A program made the translations under genes and the position numbers. The notes under the pieces are model-generated. The model saw only the letters and a list, made by a program, of their open reading frames with translations. It was not told the origin of the DNA and searched no databases. A DNA stretch of 64,000 nt, taken from NCBI RefSeq assembly GCF_032854445.1, contig NC_088300.1, positions 31,665,608 through 31,729,607 on the forward strand. The letters are read 5' to 3'. This document shows, one piece after another, positions 46,582 to 58,016 of this stretch. This stretch comes from Liolophura sinensis. Taxonomy: Eukaryota; Mollusca; Polyplacophora; Chitonida; Chitonidae. How positions within the stretch are numbered: the first letter of the stretch is position 1; each line of letters begins with the position of its first letter.

Positions 46582-46899
46582 TTAGATTAAGTCATCCACT
46601 GTATGTTTTTCCATGAGAAAATCGGTTAATTTCATTTCTAGTTCTCTGTTATTGTAAGCTAGATGATGATCATACTCTAACCATGTCATAATGATTTTTC
46701 CATTCACAAACAGGAAGTTTCCGTCTTTTGTGTGCATTAGTTTTCTTTTGGAGGAATTTTTTTGTACACGCAACTTTGTATTATTGTTTGCCTCAATACT
46801 TCCGCGATGTGATAGTCCTGTGATAAAGCACGCCTCCAGGGTTAAGACAACCACGAGGAACTTTTTACCGGCGAGCTTCGGGCGGTGAAATTGGCCCAT
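46582..46899 (-). CDS. Open frame, possible type II membrane or secreted protein exon
   Basis: From the ATG at 46899 it runs 105 codons. The N-terminus has a basic patch (RPKLAGKK), then a hydrophobic stretch (FLVVVLTLEACFITGL), then a polar, lysine-rich domain with one NNNT and one NSS glycosylation-type site. That order resembles a signal anchor with lumenal stem. The frame is open upstream to 46932 and could join an exon at a weak CCCAG acceptor. No family recognised. Confidence 0.35.
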   Translation of the reverse strand: MGQFHRPKLAGKKFLVVVLTLEACFITGLSHRGSIEANNNTKLRVQKNSSKRKLMHTKDGNFLFVNGKIIMTWLEYDHHLAYNNRELEMKLTDFLMEKHTVDDLI

Positions 46900-46932
46900 T
46901 ATAAAGATACAGTATTCATCTAAAACTCCCAA

Positions 46933-47699
46933 ACCTGGGAACTTCCTATTTATTAGGGATTGTCACCGATCGCATGAAAAGTTCTGAGTAAACTGTTAAA
47001 GACAATTTCACAAAGGTGGCCTTCGAATGTGGAAAACTCCTTTCTTGTGTGTGTAAAAAAACGACGACGAGTGTAAGTTGTTTGTCGACATAAGAGATCT
47101 TCACTGCTGGAGAAACAAACCAATATACCTTAGCAACCATCATTAGACAAAGTATAGTTATTTTTCCTTAGGATATATTTTTGAGCAGAGAATGGGCAAC
47201 TGTTGAAGTAGTAGCCTTAACACACTAACAAAATTCTAGGTAGAATCATTTGATTTCGGCTCGAGGGACAAACTTGGCAGTAGGATGGGCTTGTAACTTC
47301 ACCTCATCAGAGGCAGGCTTACCGCGGTGGGATTATGAACGGCTCTCAGCTTGCCGAGAGACTTCTTGTGCGATTTTCCTCTTGGCTAGCTGCATCAAAC
47401 TTCTTTCCGAAAAGACATAAATCTTTTGGCGATCTGTATGTACACTGCCTGGCCTTTATTGGCCTAAGTACAAAAAAGCGAAAGCGGGTAGATTGCAGGA
47501 ACTTAGTTAAAGAGAAGATTATACCGCAAACATCAGATTGGCTCGAATCCTTAAATCTGTTGCGGGTAAGCGAGTAGGAGTGGGGATACCTAACAACTAA
47601 CATTTTCCAAAAGAAAGCAATATAACCCAGCTGTATGAGACATTAAAAATATGTTTGTCTTAATTAAAAATAGTTTTTAATTGGCATCAATTATAAAAT
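46933..47699. other. Intergenic, nothing recognised
   Basis: Unique sequence. Confidence 0.4.
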
Positions 47700-47963
47700 G
47701 TATTTATTTATTTTTTACTTGGTGTATTACGCCGTACTCAAGAATATTGCATTTATACGACGGCGGCCAGCATTATGGTGAGAGGAAACCGGGCAGAGCC
47801 CGGAGGAATCCCACGACGAGATGCAGGTAGCTGGCAGACCTTCTCACGTTCGGCTGGAGAGGATGCCAGCATGAGCTGGACTTGAACTCACAGCGACTAC
47901 ATTGGTGAGAGCCTCCTGGATCAGTACGCTGCGCTACCGCGCTAACCAACTGAGCCACGGAGG
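47700..47963 (-). mobile_element. SINE-A, full length
   Basis: All parts are present on the minus strand, from CCTCCGTGGCTCAGTTGGTT (A box) through GTGAGTTCAAGTCC (B box) to the AAAT tail. No clear target-site duplication was read. Confidence 0.95.
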
Positions 47964-49293
47964 AAACGTAGTTTAAAGACAAGTCTGTAAGTAATTCTAC
48001 ACCAGTAACACCTGAAATATTTCATTTAACATCATTGCTTTTTTACCTAATCCTTCTCAAGCCTCGGTGTTAAGGTGCGTGTGATTTGCCACTATTTAAG
48101 CATTTACATGAAGAGTTAAAATAAAACTCTATACTGAGGTAATTTACAACAGGCCGTATTTCACTGGTTGCATGTGACCATTTGCAAATTATTATATAGC
48201 TGCTCAGGTTTTACTCTCTAAGCTGTAAGTCTTTTATTTTATATTCATGTTGTAAGGGACAAAGCAGCGATGTAAAACATTTTCTGGGTGATATACGGTG
48301 ACCTAAGGTTCCTGTCACTCTGTGACCCAGGTCAAGGCTGAACGTTATGCATGTCATACATAAAAGCCTGAATGATTTCTGTTATTCATATCTGTAGTTG
48401 GTTCCTAAACATGTCTAGATTTCGAGAAAAAATAAAGCTGCAGTATGATTTAGCCGGCGTTGCAGGCTGAGATCAAATCCGGGTGTTAACCATAGGAGGC
48501 ACCGGGTCAAGACATCTGCACGTCTGTCTCTGTTGACAAATAATCTTTAAAACACCTCCCCCTTGTGAAGACAAAGCATGGTTTGTCCCCAGAGTCGCCT
48601 TTCTCTGGCAAGTCTGCCCAGTTGTGCTACTAATAACAGCAGTGAAAGTCAATAAACAGTTGTATGGATACAACTGCCCCATTCGAAATGCCTTGTGTAC
48701 TACTACATGCAATGCAAGGTCACAGACCGCCTAAACGTTGATTACAGAGTCAATGGGAACTGGACAGGTGCTACACCGATGCTATGCGTTGATACTTGGC
48801 CAATTTAGCTAATCCCCACCCCTCACCCTCCCACAGTGTCCTTATGGGACGTGTTTACGTTCTACTCTTTCCCATGGTGGACAGTATGAAAACTATCAGA
48901 AATATCACACTCGATATGCTCTTTTCTTTCTTTCTTCCCCACTGCATATTCCAGTTAATTTAGCCTTCTCACGACACGTCTCAATGCCCCTACCTTGAAG
49001 ACTGGGTTTATTCAAAGGCCTAATTGTGCCCAAAATATGACAATAATTCCAGGTGCGATGCGAAACCCAGGAGATGTTTCAAGTCCAGGCGGGCTTAGTG
49101 CCAAAATTCCAATTACCAGTCCGTCTGCCATCAGATGGGCTGACCTTGCGCTTGCTGTCGCCGCAAGCATATCTTGTCTGGCAGATAATCAAATCGTAAA
49201 ACTATGCAATATATCTCATCAGCGTTCGAAAGGACGTCTACAACAAAGTTAAAAAAAGCTGAATCCAAAACCCAGTTGTCAAGCTCTGCTGAA
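47964..49293. other. Intergenic, nothing recognised
   Basis: Unique sequence; a possible promoter for the candidate exon at 49294 would lie at the right end (AATATATCTC near 49208), unproven. Confidence 0.35.
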
Positions 49294-49354
49294 ATGACAA
49301 GAATCTATGGAGCAGCCTGCGCATTCATCTTTCTCTTTACGTCATTGATGGATG
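49294..49354 (+). CDS. Candidate signal-peptide first exon of a secreted protein
   Basis: ATG at 49294 encodes MTRIYGAACAFIFLFTSLMD, a textbook signal peptide (one basic residue, hydrophobic core, small residues), then G before GTGAGT (49355), a consensus donor in phase 1. Phase-1 introns just after signal peptides are typical of animal secreted proteins. An alternative donor (AAG/GTATGT at about 49387) would add CRRAVLWT. No downstream exon was matched: the acceptor at about 49566 leads to an early stop in that phase. Confidence 0.38.
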
Positions 49355-51364
49355 GTGAGTGCCGGAGGGCGGTCCTCTGGACAAGGTATGTTTTACCTCA
49401 TAACAGCTCTTTGGCCAGTGATGTGAACGTCGGACTTATGACACCTTCCCAGAATGTTTGGGTTAGCCATACCACTGACATCGTTGTAGAATCTCGCAAT
49501 TTTGCGGGATACAACGGGAGACACAAGAACAATATGGCAAATCTTTGACCTCTATTTCTGTATTACAGACGCCTGTAAGTTTTGAAGACAACTTGATAAT
49601 ACATCCCAAGGACTGTATCCCACCCAGTTTGTGTAAGTTGAACAGGGAACTAGGGCTCAACTTGCCGAAACTGGGCTTGGAACTTTATCTGTGTCCCCCA
49701 TATACTTTACTATTCTGGCGTTACGATATTCTGAACGTAGTATCGTCATGCTACCTTTGCAATATTTATAACGTGGCCTAAAACCACAGTCATTTATTTT
49801 GTACCTGTATTGAATAATAATACAAATAATATAGTACATAATTCAAAGCACCTGAATATTAAGTATTATTCCATTAGATGAAGGTTGAATACAGATACTT
49901 TGTGTAGAACCACATTGTTATGATGTAGACCTTATTTTTGTTCCCCACTCTTTTTAGTGAGTTTGTTTTTGAAAGTTGCTTTTGAATAATCCGATAATAT
50001 ATCGGTAAGGAATTCTCCTGCAGAGGTTGATAACAGCTTCATGAGTTGCAAGAAGATTCAACGCCATGATTTGAATTAAGCGAATGTGGTTGTGTGGATT
50101 CAAAGGCCACAGGGCAGAAAAGAATTTGTAGTAGTACATTCAAGCAAAGCTACGTAACAGTTGTTATGTGCAAATGTACATAGGGTTATTTGCTCAGGAG
50201 TTATCCTAGCACTGGCTATGAACATAAACTCGGTAACCCGTTAGACTGGACATTTTTTCTTGACTAGTTTGATGAGCATTCAACTTTACGCGGTACGTAA
50301 TGGCTGGAGCGACCTTGCCATGTGGAAACCGTCCTGGTAGCCTTGTCGTAAGAGCGGTAATACTTAGCGCCATGTAAAGCAGTCCAGATACGTATACACA
50401 AGTGGCTGTGACAACAGAGCCCCTTGTTAGCCTTTTATGATGGTGTTTCCTGGTTCTGTGACTACAATGACGGCTCGGCACTTTACCCAGCGGACGAAGT
50501 TTGTGAGAGGATTTCGGGAAGAAAACATTTGTTGTGATGATGCTATGCGAAAGGTGTACAGTTTAACCGAGCAACGCGTTCTCACCTTGGTGTCAATCGA
50601 GCGAGAAAACTCTCTCGTTGTTGATCATGCACTGGGCCAAGTAACGATCGACACAAACGCTGTCTAAATCCTAAACATCTAACGCTTTCGTCTTAAAGAG
50701 AAAAGTTTTCTATTTTATATTTTAAGCACCAAAACAGACCCTTCAACAATGTCCATGGGCTTGTCATCAATAAAACGCAGGCGAATAACATTGGCTGGAG
50801 CTTTCTCCAAGGACGAAGCCTACACACTGTCATCTTCCCTGTTAAATGGACAGAAACTATTTTGGCGTTCTTAAGGATAAAAAGCATATTCTGGGGATTT
50901 TTTGTACCCTTGAGGTGACGATAATCTTCCACATAAAAGGATACCTATAACGTAAGACGCACTTCAGAAGAAACGAGGTATATTTATATGCATAGTTAGC
51001 GCCTTATGTTTGTAGGTTGAAATGATCATTCCTTTTGAGACAAACAAGTCGCAATTATTAAATTTTAAAAGCTGACAGTTAACTACTTCAGCAATACATA
51101 AACCCTCTTTATATTACGTCTGGGAGTTCCAAGAGTTTTGTGTGTAGAACAGTTCCCACCCCACTTCAGTTCCTACAAGGCAGATTTAGACAGAGACATC
51201 ATGATGCCAGTTCAGCACAAGACAGGACCGGCATGCAACACGACATGGAAAGCACCACCAAGTGATGAAGCTACCGAGCATGGAGCGAGCAATATAACTC
51301 TCTGAGTAATACGCTTGGTGTCAAACGCGAATACAGGAATTGAGCAACATATTATTTGATTAAA
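49355..51364. other. Intergenic or intronic, nothing recognised
   Basis: Open frames at 49545-49781, 50206-50481 and 50437-50667 have no recognised product. Confidence 0.35.
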
Positions 51365-51575
51365 CCACGGTAAAAGACCACAGCATAGAAAGTAAAAGCA
51401 GAGCAGCGATGTGCAGTGTGGTACAGTTGACAAATAGCTACACGTAACCTGTGAAACATGGCCTCTTGTCAATTTACCCCAGTTATGACTCTCTTCTAAC
51501 TGTTCATGTAAAGGCTTAAATGGTAGCAAATTAAGTGCCCCCTAGCACCATGTCTTTAGCAAAATTCGGTAAAAA
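51365..51575. repeat. Dispersed repeat E, copy 2
   Basis: Matches copy 3 best: TTGACAAAT.GCTACACGTAACC and TTCTAACTGTTCATGTAAAG are nearly identical between them. The minus-strand open frame at 51212-51529 mostly overlaps this repeat and is not a gene. Confidence 0.65.
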
Positions 51576-53241
51576 ATTCGGCTTTTGATGTTGATTCCAA
51601 TATTCCACTGGTACAGAATTACTGAAAATGTGACGTTGTTACCACACTAGCAACATTAAAGGACCGTTTATGCCCTGTTCATATCTTTGAGAACTTCTTA
51701 GCAACTCTCTTTTATAACAACGGCTATTTTTGTTAAACTTATTTTTTGTAGCTTACAACTTTGAGATGTTTTGCAAATTGTTCTTGCAAATTTTGTGCCG
51801 AAATGTTCATTTTAAGAACTGACACGACACAGAACTGGGTCAACGCTAATCAATGGCGTAGTTAAACTTAGTAGATATTTGCTATGGGATGTAAGAAATC
51901 GACAGTGCTAAAGTAGAGGGGATGCTCCGTGAGGGAACAGGCTGCCGTGGGAAGGGATGGAGTTATTATTAGCTTAATTGGGCTTTATACAGAAGGCCTG
52001 GGTAGAGCGCCCGGTAAGCCTTCGGTATAATACAGACCTCTGGTCGCTGTTCCCTGTGTCCGTTGGAAGCCTACATCCACTACTGATATTCAGACTTTGC
52101 TCTCTTTCAGTTGTTAGAATGTGTATTTAACAAATCTGACCATATTTTATGTTATTTACTTGGCTGCTTTAAAGCGGCTGATTTGTGTACGAGCAGTGTA
52201 AGATTTTTTATCTTTTGTTTGGCAGTCGTTACTTGTCTAGTCTTTTTGTTACCATATGGCACTGTCTTCGAGCCGCCATGATGATTTCCTATTGTTAACT
52301 GTGTTGTCACTTTTTCCTAAATCCCATGTCCGTCCCATTTTCTGTGGTCAGGAATTTCAAACATAATCCTGCAGAGGACAATGTATGCCGCATTTCTGAG
52401 TACGCAACACACAGCCAACTTAGGTATAATAAAGGGGAATCCAGAACATTTGATAAGGAAGTTTGGACTCAGTATATATGTGACTGACGTAAACATGTTA
52501 GAATATAAGGTTCCAGTGGTTACGCGGACTGACCGGGGTATTGCAAAGAGCGACACACACCTAAGGGCCTTCAAGAATGAAGAAGAGGCCATCTTGTCCA
52601 AAGGGCCTTAACCCGTAATTTTCTTTGCCATTCCCTGAGATAGATCATGGTAAGCCAGGTCGCCGGTAAAGTAATACACCTAATCCATGCGGGGTGACAA
52701 CTTACAACATACCACGGTTAGGTGAAAATAAGGAGATTCCACCTCTTTGAAGTTGTCACCTTTCCTTGACAGACGATAATCCAGCGTTTGTGTCTCCACT
52801 GATTTGTAGATGTCTCTAGTGTCTCTTGCAATAAGGCCTTTGCTTACCTCAAGCTCATGTATATCAGCACCTTGGACAGAAGTAAGTTTTTTTTTCCCAA
52901 AGTGATGTCGAGCTATTATCTGATACCAAAACGCTTTGCTTCATTGACAAAAGCTATTTATTGTTATAAATGATACTATGAAAAGTTGAATGTTTAGCTT
53001 TTCAAGGTAAATTTATGTCGAACTTTCATTCAGAGATTGTTTATTATCACTTTTTCACCTCTGAGGTAAAAAGGAAAAGTTATGTGATCTACACTGGCGA
53101 TACCGTTAATTTTCACAACTAATTATACCAAAAAATAAAATTCGTTATAACAGGGATAATGTGCAAGTATTTGATGATTTGAGAAGCTCATAAATCTATG
53201 CAGTGCACATGAGACCTATACAGAATTTTGATCCGATAGGG
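51576..53241. other. Intergenic, nothing recognised
   Basis: No gene or repeat identified. Confidence 0.4.
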
Positions 53242-53457
53242 TCACTGCAAATTGTCGAGTATTTCGTAATCACTGAAGTATGAGTAATCTTGCTGGTGTG
53301 TGAGAGCTTGGTAATTACTGGTACATGAGTATTGGTAATTACTGGTGGTTGCGTAGTTGGTGAGATCAGATTCATCTTGCAGATCGATCAACTTTGATTC
53401 CTTTCGGCATTGAGGAATAGATGTCTTTGCCATAGAAGCCTCATAAAAATTAGACAT
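53242..53457 (-). CDS. Open frame, Tyr/Ser/Asn-rich tail, unknown
   Basis: ATG at 53457 opens 71 codons. The first half is charged (SKLIDLQDESDL); the second is rich in Tyr, Ser and Asn and contains TSNYQ twice, from a 15-base repeat. This could be the cytoplasmic or low-complexity end of a larger protein, or chance. No splice site or family recognised. Confidence 0.27.
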   Translation of the reverse strand: MSNFYEASMAKTSIPQCRKESKLIDLQDESDLTNYATTSNYQYSCTSNYQALTHQQDYSYFSDYEILDNLQ

Positions 53458-54872
53458 TTACGATTGTTTAACTTTGGAATAATGTCAGGCTATCGATCAT
53501 AACAGAATTGGATGTGTAAAGAGTAATAAATAGTGCTGTTTACTTTACACATTAGGCTCCGTGTCGAACTTTCCATTGTATAAGAGACGAGCTCTGCGTT
53601 TCCTTATGCAGCTTATTTTGAACTATCGATTTCGTATAGCTGACCTTGAGAAGCGTGAAGATAAAGACGACCCTGTCATATTATCTGCTCCTATCAAAAC
53701 CCTGAGTAAATGTTTACATCTCGGCATATTTTTAATCTAACCACGGAGAAGCGTTCCGATGAGCCTATATTCTCGCCCCACCCTGATATGTTGAACATCC
53801 CCTGGTCTCTTGACCGGACCTGCGAACGCGGCCCGGCTTACTCAAACAGATATGTATGTGATATTTAGACTGAGGCAGATTACCTCCCTTGTAAATGGGC
53901 TGGAAGCGTGGCTGCACACGTACCATTGTGGGCAGCACCATACGGGACAACGCGAGGAATGTTGGCCGAGGAAGGCCGATGTTCACCGTAACAAATATCA
54001 AATAAAAGGAAACTTTTCACGTTTGTCTAATATTGTGTACACTCGGATCTTCACATTGTCCGAGCTGTTTGCTGACCGCTGGTCAACGGAACATCAATAT
54101 CAAAGGCTACACCCCGTTAAGCGGGGTATAACAAAACCGGGAAGTGGTCAAGCCGACATGAGCGACCGATGCTATAGTGGATGCCCAAGGGAAGAATAGG
54201 ATTGTTAGTTTACTCCAACAATTTTTACTCCGACTGCAGTTGTGACATACAATGTAATCAAAGATCTTAGACAAAACGTTAATTCTCATTTTTGTCGTTT
54301 TTTCAACATTAAAATCCATACATGTATTGTTTTCATCTTATTGTTTATTGAATAAAACGACACCACAGCATTTTGAGTAATTTTAGACCAATTCTTTTTG
54401 AACATGTGAACACTGCTACTGTTCAAGCCTTAATATTAGCGAGAATCTGTTATATTAGTCCCAGTTAGAATAAAACTTATAACTGATGCAAATTGACAAA
54501 TGGCCGGATTTCGACTACTGTCGCTGCTCTGCGTTGACTCATGGTGTTGTAGGCTTTTAAACCTTGCGGCTATAATTCCATCCAGGTAAGATAAGTTACG
54601 AAAAGCTAAAATACAGGCGTCCTGATCACCTGAACATGTTTTTGTAGCGTACAGATTTGATGTTAAAGACGCCACACTGGAAAAGTGCAAGTTCCAGGTT
54701 AGCAAATGGAAGAGAGCAGATCTGTATTTCTGAAAGCCAAGATGGGAAGAAGGAAACATTTGTCATATCAACATACATGCAGATAAATATATTTAACGGA
54801 AAATATGTTTTGCTGACAATGAAAAATGAAACGAGAAAGCAAATAAATCCACTATGCGTATGTATGCTTGGG
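53458..54872. other. Intergenic, nothing recognised
   Basis: Overlapping frames on both strands near 53765-54199 suggest low stop-codon density and not a gene. Confidence 0.4.
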
Positions 54873-55160
54873 ATTTTACGTCATACTTAACAATTTTGCA
54901 GTCATGTGACGACAAGTCGTTAGGTAGATGTAAATATACTTTGTCTTCTTGAGGCAGGGCGAGTCCATGCCGACAAAGTGCTGCAGCCGCTATATTATCA
55001 TGCTGAAGACACCCAACATGACACCTCACCCAGTCGCATTATACTGACACTGAGCCTGTTTCTTTGTTCTAATCTCTCAGGTGCTGAGCGCCAAACGAGG
55101 CAGCAAAAAGTACCGTTTTTAAAGTCTTTGATATGACCCGGCCTGGGTTTGATCCCAGTT
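54873..55160 (-). mobile_element. SINE-B, near full length
   Basis: On the minus strand, B-box-like GGGATCAAACCCAGG (55142-55156) leads, followed by GCTGCCTCGTTTGGCGCTCA, and the 3' block TGCAAAATTGTTAAGTATGA. Same order as the copies at 10.4 and 26.9 kb. Confidence 0.82.
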
Positions 55161-55193
55161 CTTCTAACATGTACTTCTAACTCTTGATACATG

Positions 55194-55224
55194 CAGATTA
55201 GATGTTAGATTAGATTAGATAATT
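55194..55224. repeat. Short (TTAGA)n run
   Basis: Three to four imperfect TTAGA units at the edge of the SINE-B copy. Confidence 0.7.
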
Positions 55225-55481
55225 TTAGCCTGGAATTTTCAGTGGACTACTCACTCATTTGTAGGACATTACATGTGTTCAAGAATATCTTCTCATCTTC
55301 TTCGCCCTCTGACAAAGAATTTGTATTTCCTGTGTAAGGTTTGAAATAGTTTCTCCATGCACTGGGAGATGGATTCGTACATGCCATGCGCTTGGCCCTT
55401 CCAGAAATAGCTGATCTGATAACTGGTTGTGGTATAACTTCATGTGTAGATGTTTTCCTATCTGAATGATGCAGACGTGTG

Positions 55482-55660
55482 TACATTTGTGATCTACGTG
55501 GGAAGATCTTGCTGCAACCAACGAATGGTCGAGGGTTTCCCCCGGGCTCTTCCCGGTTTCCTCCTACCATAATGCTGGCCGCCGTCATATATGTGAAATA
55601 TTCTTGAGTATGGCGTATAACACCAATCAAATAAATAAATAAATGGATACATTTGTGATC
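55482..55660 (+). mobile_element. SINE-A, 5'-truncated, 13-bp target-site duplication
   Basis: TACATTTGTGATC is repeated at 55482-55494 and 55648-55660. Between them lies the 3' half of SINE-A from ACGTGGGAAG to (AAAT)n. The truncation with an intact duplication points to incomplete reverse transcription at insertion. Confidence 0.92.
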
Positions 55661-57792
55661 GTCGTCTTAAGTCATGGTTGGACATTTTCCGATTTGAAAT
55701 CATGCAGACGCGTGTACATTTGTGATTGTGGTACAAAGCCATTGATTATTGGGGAAGGTAAGGGAACACCACCACCTGACTTGCTTCACAGAGACATGTA
55801 GGGCATGTTTATTCCCCTACTACCTCCCCCCATTCACCCTTTCTTCAGTGTGTACACTATAGGCAGTGTATGCAGATGTATTACTTGAGAAAGGAACCTG
55901 TTTTTTGTTTTCTACTCCTGTCTATCTTTTCATGTATTAACCTCAATGCCAATATTAGCTATTAAATAATTTTCGTTAACTGTAATAAAAAAAAGTTTCT
56001 GACGACTTTCTTTGGGCAGTATTCAAGTTAACCAGGCAATTGTTAATAGCTCCGCCGTTTTCGATTATTGCTGATTATCCATTAATACCCAATACATAAA
56101 CATTGGCACGTGTCGTTGAGAGAACAACGATTGTGGATTAGGCCTACGACTAACACAATAACAGCCAAGCACTAACTGAGCCAGCGCAGTTTAGTGTATA
56201 CACTATATAGGTCTGCAGTTCAAGGTGTTCGTAGATACCCTCAGTACGGAGGCATTAAACGGTCTGATTTATAGAAAACAAAACTGATGTCATGGTCTTA
56301 CAAACACCTAGAACATACCTCAGTAGCATGCAACATACACAGCTGTAGGGTTACGGTTTGCCAAACCCTACTCTTGTCAACCTGATACGTCTTACGGGCC
56401 ATGGGCAGACCGCCATTTTGTCTGATACGCCCGTCTGAGGATAACTAAACTAATTAGAAATTCTCACATCGAAATTAAGTATATTTACATGTATATATTG
56501 TAACGAGGAAAAGAAAAACTTTCAAAAAACTAATTATACACATCCCTTCAAGCCTTGAACATTCAGAGATGGCCCTTCCTATAGTTCAAAGCGAATTAAT
56601 TCTTCCTAGAAAGCACAAAGAGATCCCCACTTCGAGTCTATCTTTACCAGGCTCGTGCACATGCTTGTCTGCCATGGTAACGTTGTTTCACCCTAACCTC
56701 TTTCGGCCGCCTTTAAAACCAACCTCTGTCACATAAATTACCATCCTTTCGCTGCTTTCACTTCTTTTTCTCAAGATGACCATTGCCAGGGCAATATCTC
56801 ACAACATGAGAATATTTGATTCCAAAGTATTTTTAGTTGAACTGATAATTTGCAATTTTTTTATGAAAGTGGAATTGACGCAATAGCCACATAGCTTCAT
56901 GTACAGGTATACATCTAGCTATGCACTAGTAGACTTGTGCAGCTGGAGTCTGAGACCGATCAGCACCGGTGATGAAGAGCTTTGTGTTCCGGGGGACATC
57001 TTCCCTGTCCGGTCAGACGACACCTTCTGCCGTTTCCTGCTTGATTAGATCGCCCCGGGTATGTCATTCAAACCTCAGGTGAAACATACAAATATCGGAC
57101 TGACCAGTCATGGTGCGAAAAGCACGCCACTAATGCAACTCTCCAAATAATTTAATCGAGAGCGTCAATTTTCTCGTGATAATTTAACACGTCGTTCGAT
57201 TGACTTGTCTTGACGTTTGTCTCCACACGTTTTCTAACAGTGGACCGCCGTATGTTTTCGTTCGGCGAATTCCGTTGAATGTCCGGCAGCTATACATTGA
57301 TTCCTTCATTAAACATATAAAACTGCAGCAGGCTTAATTCAAATTGCCTGATCTATTGGAATGAACTCTGACCCGTGTTACAGACACTTTGAGGAAGTAA
57401 TGCAAGATTTCTTTTCTTTGTTTGGCGCAGCGTTTCCGTGCCAAGTCAAAGCCATTACAGAATATGCTTTTTCAAGAAGTCGACTGAGTACAGCTCGCTG
57501 AAATAGTTTTGTACAATCTAATGTAATACTTACGGCTCTACGAAAAATTGCTAATCAGCATATTTTTCCCCCTCGCATCGAAAGTAAACTCCTGTATTAT
57601 GAGAACAATGCATACTCTTGCCTTGAAGAAAGCACCTATGACGTAACTCTCCTGGCTTATCCTATGTAAAGGTTATATACTCTAAATATCGCTTACTAAG
57701 TATTTTTTGAACACATAATATTGCTAGAATTGGCATTTCACTTCGCATTCAACCAAAGTTCACAAAGAAACAAAACGTTAATTACTTTATTC
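55661..57792. other. Intergenic, nothing recognised
   Basis: A copy of the left flank of the neighbouring SINE (CATGCAGACGCGTGTACATT) recurs at 55703-55729. No gene seen in the rest. Confidence 0.4.
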
Positions 57793-58016
57793 AAAAATTA
57801 CCGCACATAGAGTAAAGCCAGAGCAACAATGAAAGTGAAAGTGATAGTTGTTGACAAATGGTCACACGTAACCGCTGAAATTCTCCCTATTGTCAGCTGA
57901 CCTCTGTTAGGATTTTATTCTAACTGTTCATGTAAAGTGCTAAAAAATTAACAGCTTACTCCCACCACCTTTCCCAGCAGCGCCATGAGTTAAGCAGAAT
58001 TAGGTAACAAAGTTTG
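57793..58016. repeat. Dispersed repeat E, copy 3
   Basis: Most complete copy: ATAGAGTAAAGCCAGAGCAA, TTGACAAATGGTCACACGTA, ATTTTATTCTAACTGTTCAT and AAGCAGAATTAGGTAACAAA in order. Class unknown. Confidence 0.65.

Noticed and set aside
49545-49781. Possible second exon of the secreted-protein candidate
   Set aside because: Joining the acceptor at about 49566 to the phase-1 donor at 49354 gives a stop after a few codons; the open frame itself is in another phase.
55194-55224. TTAGA repeats as interstitial telomere
   Set aside because: The unit is not TTAGGG or TTAGG and has only three to four copies.
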